DNA of 64,000 bases from Stramenopiles sp. TOSAG23-6. Taxonomy: Eukaryota > Sar. Every line of letters starts with the position of its first letter. The stretch's first letter is position 1. A program made the translations under genes and the position numbers. A model generated the notes under the pieces. That model saw only the letters and a program-made list of their open reading frames with translations. It had not been told where the DNA came from and searched no databases. Location: contig LT635912.1 in assembly GCA_900128565.1 (NCBI GenBank), positions 1 to 64,000 on the forward strand, read 5' to 3'. Of the stretch, positions 40,801-50,786 are shown piece by piece.

Positions 40801-43218
40801 TTACCAATTTACAATCACTGAGAAAACCGAAATAAATACAATTAATCTACTATAATGGGAGAACAAACTACTCCCAATACCTTTTTTAATGTTGTCAATT
40901 GAGCACATAAAGGTCAAGATATCAGAATTAGTCTCAGGTTTCAAATCAGCAGTTGTAAAAGTTTTTGAATATAACTTGCATATTTTTGTTTTAAGATGAT
41001 ATGTAAAACTTTCGCACCCTTCTACTAACTTACATTGTTCACTACACGAAATCACTAATTCTTTGTTAGTAAAACTTCCTAAATCTGGAGCAAGTTCCCA
41101 GGTCGCATTAAATTTTGAACAACCACTAACATAATTTGTCCCTTGAGATGGACAAACAAATGTTTTCGTTTGTCCATCTATAGGAATTGGTGTTAAATCA
41201 GAAAGAAGCATCAAATTACTCCATAATTGACAAGTTTGATTCAAAGCTACATATGAAAAACTCCGACAACCATAATGTTCTACACATCTTGTATTACATA
41301 CAGATTCTTGAATATTATACAATATTGTTAAAGATTTTCTTTCTGTCACATAGCCACAATTTTCATATTTGTCACATTGCGAATATTCAGACTTTGATGA
41401 CGTTTTACATGTCTCAACTGTAGGTGCTTGTTTAGTTACAGGTGTTGCTGAACAAACACCATTACTACATTTTAAACCATCATTTCCACATGTATTTCCA
41501 GTGAGAGGATTAAAAGCATCTCCTGAGCCCCATCTCCATCCTTTCATACTCTTACACTCATTGCCATTTAATGATTTGCACATCACCTTACAACCATCGC
41601 CTTCAACACCACAAAATGTTCCAACTTGTTCAATATTTTCACATTGGGTTGTACTGCAAATGCCTTCGCTACAAATACCTTTCAATACACTATCTAATTC
41701 ACATGGTGATCCCTTTTTATACATACATGTATCTGTACAACAATCCTTATATAAATAAGAATCGGGTGAGCATTCTTTACCTGTTGTTAATTGACAATTT
41801 TGACAACATGCACAACTTATTTTGTTATCATCGCATTCACACGTTTCATTATAATCAACAACTCCATTTCCACATTTTGCTGTATATTCTCCAATATTGT
41901 TAGAGCATATTTTGCTCTTTATCGTATTATCTAAAAACGAACATACCTGAGCTTTCCTGTATTTCGTGTTGAATTGATATGCTCCTTCAAATCGACCATC
42001 GCCATAATCCATAATTCCACCCGTTGTACCTTGTCCTTCTTCAAATGAATGTTGGGCAGATAAAGCATGACCAACTTCATGTGCAAACGTGATCCAGGGA
42101 GGTCCAGCTTTGGGAAAGTATCTCGTGATTCCTTTATTATAGCTTCTACAAAGAGATGACATAAAAGCTAATCCTACTTGTACATTTTCTGTATCGACCA
42201 TGGGACATTTATTAAATAAATGCCATAATGCAACGTTAGCATCACCTGAAGGTTTTGCAAGTAAATACTGATCTAATTGAGTTTTGATTTTTGAAGCACA
42301 CTTAGCATAATTTGGAGTTGTTCCAGCATCACTATAAATGTTTTGTTCTTTTATCAAAAGGACCACATTTAGCTGATCTTTATAGATTCTATTGGCTTTG
42401 GCAATTACATGTTCTAAAAAGTATATTGCTTTGTCATTACTACCTAAAGTTTTGACTAATTCAGGGCCAATTTCTAAACCCATATTGATATAATGAGGAT
42501 TTGTATTTCCTCCTACGAAACAGTCTGACCACTTCACCACAGTTGTAGTTGAAAATGTAGTCGAAACAAGACGTCTACGGATATCATTCGAATATTTCAA
42601 TACTACAGAGTCATCTACATTTGGAGTTGGTGCAATATCATTAAATAAGAGATTATAAATGGGTAAGTGAGCGTGTTGAGAAATGTGTAACAAATGATTT
42701 CTTTTGGTCGTTCGGAAATCAAAACGTTCACCATCATGCGCAAAGAGACCATCAAAAATAATGTCACTTTTTACAACATGTGAAGAATTTTGGCCATGTT
42801 TACTATTGATACCGACTGCACTAGTCGTTTCTTCGGAACTGTCAGGGAAATGTTCCGGTAAAATCATTAGTAATCCGTCAGGAGACTCAAATTGGAGCAA
42901 AGCTACAGATACTATATCTTCATTGGAATACACTTTACTACTTTTACCTCTATCGTTATGAACATTAACTTTGAAATCACGAGCAAAGTACCTACCTAGT
43001 GTCTGTCGATGAAATACAAGGCTTAACTCCTTGTCAAAAATACTGAAATTCAACTGAAGAGAGGAAATTAGTGCGACTTCATCTCGAGTCAACATAGAGG
43101 TGACGTGACGAAATTTCGTGCTTGAACCACTTGGGATCAATGAATATGGAACTTCAACTTCAATGGCATCTACAGTGCCACAAAAAAGGAGTAGGAAATA
43201 ATATAACAGAAGCTTCAT
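40801..43218 (-). CDS. ADAM-like reprolysin (M12B) metalloprotease with disintegrin and apple/PAN-like domains
   Basis: 805 residues from ATG at 43218, which begins a signal peptide (KLLLYYFLLLFCGTVDA); the upstream in-frame codons lack ATG. A prodomain is followed by the zinc site HEVGHALSAQHSF (HExGHxxxxxH) and the Met-turn GGIMDYGDG. Then a disintegrin/ADAM-Cys-rich region (CGNGVVDYNETCECDDN; CCTDTCMYKKGSPC; CKVMCKSLNGNECKS) and two apple/PAN-like modules (CNTRCVEHYGCRSFSYV; CSEQCKLVEGCESFTYH). The hydrophobic C-terminus (LIVFISVFSVIVNW) may be a short membrane segment or GPI signal. Members shed or process cell-surface proteins. Catalytic residues are intact. Confidence 0.88.
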   Translation of the reverse strand: MKLLLYYFLLLFCGTVDAIEVEVPYSLIPSGSSTKFRHVTSMLTRDEVALISSLQLNFSIFDKELSLVFHRQTLGRYFARDFKVNVHNDRGKSSKVYSNEDIVSVALLQFESPDGLLMILPEHFPDSSEETTSAVGINSKHGQNSSHVVKSDIIFDGLFAHDGERFDFRTTKRNHLLHISQHAHLPIYNLLFNDIAPTPNVDDSVVLKYSNDIRRRLVSTTFSTTTVVKWSDCFVGGNTNPHYINMGLEIGPELVKTLGSNDKAIYFLEHVIAKANRIYKDQLNVVLLIKEQNIYSDAGTTPNYAKCASKIKTQLDQYLLAKPSGDANVALWHLFNKCPMVDTENVQVGLAFMSSLCRSYNKGITRYFPKAGPPWITFAHEVGHALSAQHSFEEGQGTTGGIMDYGDGRFEGAYQFNTKYRKAQVCSFLDNTIKSKICSNNIGEYTAKCGNGVVDYNETCECDDNKISCACCQNCQLTTGKECSPDSYLYKDCCTDTCMYKKGSPCELDSVLKGICSEGICSTTQCENIEQVGTFCGVEGDGCKVMCKSLNGNECKSMKGWRWGSGDAFNPLTGNTCGNDGLKCSNGVCSATPVTKQAPTVETCKTSSKSEYSQCDKYENCGYVTERKSLTILYNIQESVCNTRCVEHYGCRSFSYVALNQTCQLWSNLMLLSDLTPIPIDGQTKTFVCPSQGTNYVSGCSKFNATWELAPDLGSFTNKELVISCSEQCKLVEGCESFTYHLKTKICKLYSKTFTTADLKPETNSDILTFMCSIDNIKKGIGSSLFSHYSRLIVFISVFSVIVNW

Positions 43219-43519
43219 TTCGATTTTGTTGTTGTATTTTTTTGTGTGTACCACTGTGTGTACCACTCAAAAACACATAAACTCAAACTGACTAGTAGCA
43301 CATATCTTATGACAGTTGGATGGACGTTGAAAAAAATAAATCATTGATTTCGTGTTTTCCACGAATTCGAATGCAATTTTTTTCATTTTTTTCAGCTTCA
43401 GGAGTCCATCAGAAAAAATAATATTTTTTAGAGTCCGAGAGGGGGAAGCTAAAGCTTTGATTAGAGAAATTAATCACAGAGCATTGCAATTAACACGATT
43501 ATAGCCACGTATATAAACA
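43219..43519. other. Divergent intergenic (promoter) region, 301 bp
   Basis: Between the metalloprotease and SMC1 genes; poly-T rich. Nothing further recognised. Confidence 0.5.
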
Positions 43520-46500
43520 ATGGGACGCATTGATTATATTGTATGTGAAAATTTTAAATCCTATGCTGGAATACAGAAAATCGGTCCTTTTAAGGGTTTC
43601 ACCGCCATCATTGGTCCGAATGGCTCGGGTAAGTCAAATCTAATGGATAGTGTTTCGTTTGTCCTGGGAGTATCATCTCAAAAGTTACGTGGTAAAAAGT
43701 TGCGTGATTTGGTATTTCAAAATGAAACTCAAAAACGTGGTCTGAGTGAAAAGAATGGTGCTTATGTTGCACTAACTTACATTGTGTCAGAGGGTGAGTT
43801 ATCAGGAATGGAAGAAGGTGACCGTTTGGAGTTCAAACGTTCTATTTCTCCTGCAGGCAGTAGCAGCTATCATCTTAATGGCCGTAAAGTTGGTTGGAAT
43901 AGATATAATGCGACACTAGAAAATTTAGGATTATTGGTTAAAGCGAGGAATTTCTTAGTTTTCCAAGGGGACGTGGAGTCTGTAGCTATGCGTTCTCCAA
44001 AGGATTTGACCTCACTCTTCGAAAAAATCAGTGGTTCTGAAGAATTCCGTGAAGAATACGATACATTAAGTAAAAGTAAGTCCGCAATAGATAATGAGAC
44101 AGTATTTGCATGTGGTAGGAAGAAAGCTCTTGCGGATGAAAAGAAGAGAGCTAAAGCTGAAAAAGAGGAAGCCTCTCGGTGGAAGTTACAAACTGAAAAG
44201 TTATCCGATACTAAACGTGAGTTTTATTTATATCAACTTTTCCATATTGAAGCTGAGCGCAAAAGCGAACAGAGTACAGTTGATGATATTAAAGAAAAGA
44301 AAAAAGAAATTGAAGCAAAATTAGCTGCGGAGAATGCACAGATCAAATCTGCTAGGGCTGAACGCGCCAAGGCTTCACGAATATTCCAGCAATCTCAAAA
44401 AAAACTTGATAAAGCTCGACAAGCTGTCGATAAAGATCAACCTGCTGTGATTAAGCTACGTACTGAGATAAAACATAGCACAACACGAGCTCAACGTCTT
44501 AAAAATATTGGTATTAAAATTAAAGCTGATCATGATAATCAACTACAAGTGCTAAAAGATATGGAAGTAGATGTCGAAGCTGTACGTTCAATGCAGACCG
44601 AGTTTGAATCTCAAATACACGAAGAAAGTTCACAGCGACCAGAATTACATCTCACAAAAGAACAAGAAGCATTATACTCTGAAACGAAAGAAGCTGCACG
44701 GGCTAAAACGACAAAACTTCGCGTTCGCCTTGAAAAAGTTGAGAGAGATCAACAGCAAGATACTGACAGACTTCAGCGTTTGCAGGGAGAAGATTCGGAA
44801 CAAAGTGATCGTGTTAGATCTCAACGAGAAACTATAGCAACACTAGAAACTCGACGAAAACAAGTTGCGACAGCGATTCAACGAGATGAAGAAAAATGTT
44901 CAGAAGTGACTGAGAATATCAATACAATGAAAAAAAATATTGAGGAAAAGGAAGCGACATTTACAAAAAACTCTGACAATATTAAATCTGTCAGTGAACG
45001 CCTAGGACATGCAAAGGATAGTAAACGGCAAACGTCTAAAGAACAAAAAGATTCGCAATGTTTAGAAAGATTGCAGCGTACATGTATGTTTTATTTTTTT
45101 TTTTAAAACAAAAAATCGATTTTTTTTTCGTACGAAATTTTGTACCTAACAAATTTGAGTTTTTTTTTTAAATATTTTTCCAAAATACATTTAAAGGTGT
45201 CCACGGGCGCCTTGTAGATTTATGTAGACCAACTCAGGAAAAGTATAATGTTGCAATTACTGTAGCCATGGGAAGATTTATGGATGCGATTGTGGTGGAT
45301 ACGGAACAACTAGGTTTCGATTGTATACGATTTATGCGAGAACAGCGTTTGGGTCGAGCGAAATTTTTACCTCTCGACAAATTAAATCCAAAAATGATCA
45401 ATGAACGACTTCGTCAATTAGGTAGTTCTTGTCATTTGGCATTCGATGTCGTTCGATTTGATCCGATTTTTACGTTGGCTATTCAATATGCTTGTAGTAA
45501 TACTGTAGTCTGTGATGATTTAAGTGTTGCACGTCGTTTATGTCACACGGACGGACGAAATTTGAAAGTTGTCACTTTACAAGGTTATATGATTGCAAAA
45601 AATGGAAATATGACTGGAGGATTAACTGCGTCAAATATAGACAGAGCTCGACGTTGGGATGAACGCGAATTTCAGAAAATGAGGAAACAAGTAAAAACCT
45701 TGAAGTCACAACAAGCTGAATTACAACGTGAACTGGGAGGGGGTAGCAAAGTAGCGAGACATCGTGGGCGTATTGGTTCACTCATTGCTGAATTACGTGC
45801 AAGCGAATCCTCTCGTGGAACGTTAGAGAGCAAACTCGAATATGCTAAGAAAGAATTACAATCACAAACAATTCCAAAATTGAAAAAACTTCAAACGCAG
45901 TTACAAGAAGCCGAGAGTATTCTAGGTGAAATGCGACCTAAAAAACAGAAGTTAGAAGCTTCAATTGGAAAACGATCGAAAGTTATTGCTGATTTGAAGA
46001 AAAAAATTGCTTCGACAGAACGTAGTCTTTTTTCACAACTATCTAGTGATATTGGAATTGATATTATGGGAGCAACAGGAAGTGTTGCCGATTACGATGA
46101 ACAAAGGCATGAACGCCAAAGAGAAGTTGCTAAGGGGCGAGCTTCTTTAAAAGACCAATTAACGAAATTGATTGCTCAGCAGGATTACATGGCTAAACGA
46201 GCAGATAAAATTTTGTCTAAAGTAAAGCGATCTGAAAAGCATTACGCTACTGAAGAAAAACAATTAAAGAAATCAAAGAATGCTCTTGAAAAAGCCGAAG
46301 CAAATCTTGCTTTATTGAAAGACACAGTAGAAGGTTTGAAAGAAGAATGTAAGGTATTAGCACAAAAAAAAGAAGAAAAAGAAACGGAAGTCAAATTGTT
46401 TACGAAGGAAAAAACGGCAATATCTAAAACTCGAGATGGTTTTGTAAAAGAAATTGGTTCGCATGAAGCTCGAGTGGAACGTATGCGGGCTCGATTACAC

Positions 46501-47840
46501 ACCGTTCTTCAGAAAGCTCAAATGGAACAGGTTGAACTCCCATTACTTGATTGTGATGATTCAGATGAGGATGATGTAGATGATCCGATGGACACTGACA
46601 GATCTTCTATGTCGCGTTCGCAATCTCAGTCAGATTTTGGAATTTCTGGTTCTGAAAGTCAAGATGGAAGTAGTGTAACATCAGGCTCGGCCACTATGAG
46701 GTTTAGTCAACGAATGAGTACTGGCGTACGACGTAATCGTAATATTGCCGCACAGATTGATTTTTCAGCATTAAAACGAAATCGTGATGTAGAATTATCG
46801 CAGAGTGAACACACGGTAATTCATAAACAATACGTAGCTACCATTAGAGAAATTGTTGGTGATTTAGAGACAATAAAGCCAAATATGCGAGCTTCAGCGG
46901 CATATGACAAAGCTGATGAAGATCTCACGAAACAAACTGCGGAATATTCTACAGTCAGAGAGACACAAAGAACGACTGATAAAAAGTTTGAAGAAATACG
47001 AAAATTTCGCCACGCAGCATTCATGGAAGCATTTGCGCATATATCTACGGTAATTCCTGCTGTGTATAAAGAACTTACAAAAAGTCCTCTCCATCCAACA
47101 GGTGGTTCTGCTTACTTGACATTGCAGAACCAAGAAACGCCATATCTTGGAGGTGTTAAATATTGTGTTCTTCCTCCAGGAAAGAGATTTCGTGATATGG
47201 AACAGTTATCTGGTGGTGAAAAAACAATTGCAGCTTTAGCTTTATTATTCAGTATACATAGTTTCAAACCTGCTCCATTTTATGTAATGGATGAAATCGA
47301 TGCAGCGCTTGACAATGTGAATGTTCAAAAAGTTGCTAACTTTATTCGCCTACGTAGTAAAGGGAGTCCGTTTTCATTTCAATTTCGTATCTAAGTTTTT
47401 GTTTTCGTAGATAATGTTGTACCTAACATTTTTTTTTTGAAATATTTTCTCAAAATACATGTATTCATTTAGGAAATGCGAAGCTTCGTGGAAGTATTAA
47501 TACAGACAGTGACGCTAATATTTTAAGTATGACTCAAAGTCAAAATGAAAATGAAAATGACTTGTTGGTATCAAAACCTGAAAAAGGTCTTCACTTTGAA
47601 GGTACACAGTTTCTTGTGATTTCACTAAAAGATTTGTTTTACAGTAAGGCAGATTCATTAGTTGGTGTATGCCGCGATGAGAAAAAATGCTGTTCGGTAA
47701 CAATGACGTTAGATCTCACTAAATACGAGCGCAGTAAGGAAAATGATGACACGCAAAATAACCAACAAAATATTGTCAATGAGGCTATCCAGGATGATGA
47801 TGGCGAATATTCTCTCATAAACGCCAGTCATAGATATTAA
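43520..47840 (+). CDS. SMC1: Cohesin subunit SMC1
   Basis: Exons 43520-45083, 45191-47365 and 47461-47840 total 1373 codons. Walker [17 protein letters not shown] (31-46), the two coiled-coil arms, the hinge ([35 protein letters not shown]), signature [16 protein letters not shown] and Walker [12 protein letters not shown] identify SMC1 rather than other SMCs. Intron 1 splits the hinge entry and removal gives [16 protein letters not shown] with no gap relative to plant SMC1. Intron 2 is near the C-terminal ATPase half; both the ACAT end and a CATTTAG 12 bp later keep the frame. A long acidic/Ser-rich insertion ([15 protein letters not shown]) lies in the C-terminal coiled coil. Forms the cohesin ring with SMC3. 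Confidence 0.97.
45084..45190 (+). mobile_element. Introner copy 12, SMC1 gene
   Basis: 107 bp, GTATGT...CCAAAATACAT; join [12 protein letters not shown] without gap. Confidence 0.93.
47366..47460 (+). mobile_element. Introner copy 13, SMC1 gene
   Basis: 95 bp, GTCCGT...CAAAATACAT; a TTTAG 12 bp later would also keep frame. Confidence 0.8.
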
Positions 47841-48070
47841 AGGTGATTTCTATCAGCTTTGATGTTTACTTGATGTGTTTTTTTTGATGTTGTTTTTGGT
47901 ATAAAAAACATGACTCAAAATGAATATGACCAAATGTTAGAGCAACACCTATGTATTATTTTATACTAATTATGCGTTTTTTTGCATTTTTTTACTCAAT
48001 AAAACGTATTATATACAGTATCTATGACTAAGACACTTTATTGATTTTTTTATAATTACACAATCTTCCT

Positions 48071-49480
48071 TTATTCATAATATATTTTACGTCGTTTCAC
48101 TGATCGTTTTACTTCTCCACCTGTTGTTGGAAGTAGTGGACTTTTTGCAAGTTCTTCAGCACTACGTGGATTCTTTTCGTTTTTTTCGTTAGGCACAAAA
48201 TTTGGTACGGATTCTAGTTCATCAAAATCATCATGAAAATCATCCATACCTGCCATTTCCGCATCAAGAAGAGCATCCATAGCTTCATCCATTGCATCTT
48301 CACCAGACTCTGTGCCTCTGTGAACATTATTACAATCAGAATCTTCAACGGCCTCTTGAGTAGCTGCAACGAATTCCTTAACAACCTTTTTTACATAACT
48401 TTTATGAAAAATTTTACTATTAGGATTATTTGGAATTTGTGATGTACGCGAATCAGAAAATAAACGATAGAAAAATTGTAAATGCTTGACTGTAAACTGA
48501 AATCGGTCATAATAAGCTACCATTTGTCCAGATGCTAATGCTAGTCTATGTCCGATGAAATTTGGAAAAATTAAATTTTCACTATTTTTAAATGCACCAA
48601 CATCAAAATAAGGATGTTCATAATTCATGTCAGAGGCTGCAAACGAAAAAGCGATTCTAGGTGTGTGATATCCTTTTCTCCCAGCGCTACCCCAATGAAT
48701 AATTCTATGTGAAAACATCACTGCAGATCCAGCAGTTGCAGGAAGTGCCTTGATGTTTTGATATGCTTCTTTATTGTGTAGAGCTCGTTGGAGTGGATCT
48801 GGATCGTCATCATTTGGAAGATCACCTTCCTCTGGCCCATAGCCTGGGTCAAACTGACGAGGGATGACATAAAGACATGAATTATCAGGACACGCATCTG
48901 TCAATGGAATCCAACATGTTGAATATTTAGGTGAACCATTTTTTCGAAATGAATTTGGTAAGTCTTCTGGCTGCCTATCTCTATGAGGTGAAAATCCTTT
49001 ATGACCTTTATTAGGGTCAATATACCAAGCAAGAAAATCGAAATTGTTCTGATTACCACCAGAAGTGAACGCAATCAACTCAGAAACTTCACGTGCCATC
49101 GCCCAGCTCTCGTCATATAATAGTATAAACGTTGCTGGCCAACCATGTTGCATAAGAGTTACAATTGACCTAGCTAATGCAGCAGTATTTCCTACCCAGG
49201 GCAACCTACTAGTTTGGAAATAACCATCTTGATTCATTCTATTTTTGAGGTTCTGCCAGTCATTATTAGAGTTTTTGAATACTTTTACTTTTTGCTGCCA
49301 AAGTGTATCACAAACATGTAATTCAGGACATAACTTTTGCCAATAGGACACGTCGTTTACAACGTCAATTGGGTCGATGACACTAGTACTCCCCGAAAAG
49401 TCACAAGAAACGTGCGAAAGAAGAGACGCAAGTGATTTTACTGAGAGTTTATCTACATTATCAGGATTATCAAGTGCCAT
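48071..49480 (-). CDS. Phytanoyl-CoA dioxygenase (PhyH)-like 2OG oxygenase with exonised intron-family core
   Basis: 469 residues, intronless. The double-stranded beta-helix oxygenase motifs are visible: SPHRDRQ (HxD), AGSAVMFSHRIIHWGS (distal His) and TPRIAFSFAAS (2OG Arg). WAMAREVSELIAFTSGGN precedes the core. The acidic C-terminal tail contains ESVPNFVPNEKNEK; its DNA (48180-48210, minus strand) is GTACCAAATTTTGTGCC followed by TAACGAAAAAA, one mismatch from the intron-family core. Substrate unknown; related proteins hydroxylate lipids, small metabolites or protein residues. Confidence 0.8.
   Translation of the reverse strand: MALDNPDNVDKLSVKSLASLLSHVSCDFSGSTSVIDPIDVVNDVSYWQKLCPELHVCDTLWQQKVKVFKNSNNDWQNLKNRMNQDGYFQTSRLPWVGNTAALARSIVTLMQHGWPATFILLYDESWAMAREVSELIAFTSGGNQNNFDFLAWYIDPNKGHKGFSPHRDRQPEDLPNSFRKNGSPKYSTCWIPLTDACPDNSCLYVIPRQFDPGYGPEEGDLPNDDDPDPLQRALHNKEAYQNIKALPATAGSAVMFSHRIIHWGSAGRKGYHTPRIAFSFAASDMNYEHPYFDVGAFKNSENLIFPNFIGHRLALASGQMVAYYDRFQFTVKHLQFFYRLFSDSRTSQIPNNPNSKIFHKSYVKKVVKEFVAATQEAVEDSDCNNVHRGTESGEDAMDEAMDALLDAEMAGMDDFHDDFDELESVPNFVPNEKNEKNPRSAEELAKSPLLPTTGGEVKRSVKRRKIYYE
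48184..48209 (-). repeat. Intron-family core motif inside coding sequence
   Basis: A single A-to-G difference from the 21-bp core of the intron at 62309-62402, translated as VPNFVPN within a low-complexity tail. No intron ends flank it, so it reads as an exonised fragment. Confidence 0.55.
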
Positions 49481-50279
49481 GTAAACACTTTACAGTTTAT
49501 AATAAGAGTAGCGTTTTTCTACCAGTACTTGAAGTGGCTTATGAATACGAAGAAAAGAGAAAGTGTAGTGTGCTGTGGCATCATCAGTTGTTCTTTCTGT
49601 TGTGTCACACTGACTTGAGGCTGCAGTCGCACGAAATCGTGATTTTCAAAAAACGTCTTTTTTTTGACGTTTTTTCAAAAAACGTCATTTTTTCGACGTC
49701 ATTTTTTCGACTTTCCGATCCGCAAGAGTACGCAGAAACAACGTTTTGAACAGTTAAAAAAGAGTGTTTTCAAAGTTGGTTGCTGTTGTCCCATTTGTCA
49801 GGTCATTACCCTCAAGATGAATCAACAATGTTTGGCAATGATGTGTATGACAAGTTGGGCTCAAAATAATTTTGAAGATAGTATGAAAACTCAGTGTATA
49901 TTGCGTGAACTTGAGTCTGAGCATCAGCTGCTTAATTAATGTACAACATTTTCATTGTAGAAAAATTTTAAAGGAAAAAAAAAAATTGAACCCTAACACA
50001 AAAACACAAAACATTTTATTCACTAATGAGCTCTCTTTGGTCTACTCAAGCATGGGATAATAACCTTTGTCCGTCAAACAATGAAGGAGCACCTTCTCAA
50101 CGTGAATGTACTACTCTACGTATAAAACGTTATTTTTCGCGCGTTTGGAAAAAAAATGCGTTTTCGTGTGCTGTGAGCCTGACTTTGGAATTCGTTCTGG
50201 ATTTTTGCCAAATTTGCACGATATAGATCAGAATTGATCAGCTGTCGATTCTTTCATCATCAGCAGAGTCTTCTTCAGA
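49481..50279. other. Long divergent intergenic region, 799 bp, with ACGTC-type repeats
   Basis: Between PhyH-like and thioredoxin genes. At 49651-49712 the motif (T)GACGTC/AAAACGTC occurs six times in alternating orientation, like a cluster of CRE/bZIP-type sites or a palindromic repeat. Small frames at 49817-49939 (40 aa, MNQQCLAMMCMTSWAQNN) and 50026-50226 (66 aa) start with ATG but have no further support. Confidence 0.4.
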
Positions 50280-50756
50280 ATGTTCAGTTATGTTGGAAAT
50301 TCAGTAATGACATTCATTATGTCACACCCACTTATGATATGTGCCTGTTTGTTTATTCTTTACCGTATTCGGCAAGCGTCACAGCCAATTCCGGACTATG
50401 GTGGAAACGTTAGAGTAGTTCATTCTTTGATGGAGTGGAAAGCTATTCAGAAAGAAGCTATTGCAAAAAACGTACCAGTTATCGCTGACTTCTATGCCAA
50501 TTGGTGCCCCCCTTGTAGAATGGCGGCTCCAGTATTTGCTGAATTGAGTCTAGAATATGATAGAGTCATATTCTGCAAGATTAATGTTGATAACTGTAGA
50601 GATGTATGTTCAGCTGTCAACTTCTCTGGAGGAATTCCTCAATTCCACTTGTATAAAGACGGTTCTAAGCAGGATGAAGTAGTTGGTTTTAGTAAGGGTA
50701 GATTAGAAGGTCTTGTATCCAAGTCAGGAGCATTACAAGTTAAAAAATCCTCATGA
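50280..50756 (+). CDS. Membrane-anchored thioredoxin
   Basis: 158 residues. An N-terminal hydrophobic anchor (residues 9-28) precedes one thioredoxin domain with VPVIADFYANWCPPCRMAAPVF (active site W75-C-P-P-C79) and the cis-Pro loop GGIPQFHLYKDG. WCPPC is a variant of the WCGPC site also seen in some eukaryotic thioredoxin-related proteins. Probably a disulphide reductase tethered to a membrane; topology unknown. Ends 31 bp from the convergent ABCG gene. Confidence 0.9.
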   Translation: MFSYVGNSVMTFIMSHPLMICACLFILYRIRQASQPIPDYGGNVRVVHSLMEWKAIQKEAIAKNVPVIADFYANWCPPCRMAAPVFAELSLEYDRVIFCKINVDNCRDVCSAVNFSGGIPQFHLYKDGSKQDEVVGFSKGRLEGLVSKSGALQVKKSS

Positions 50757-50786
50757 TGATAAAATAATATAATTGTTTTCTTTTTA

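Noticed and set aside
45084-45190. AG acceptors inside the SMC1 element (…TTTGAG) or just after it (…TTTAAAG)
   Set aside because: The first would leave poly-Phe/Lys codons and the second would delete residues of the hinge entry; ACAT gives an ungapped match to SMC1.
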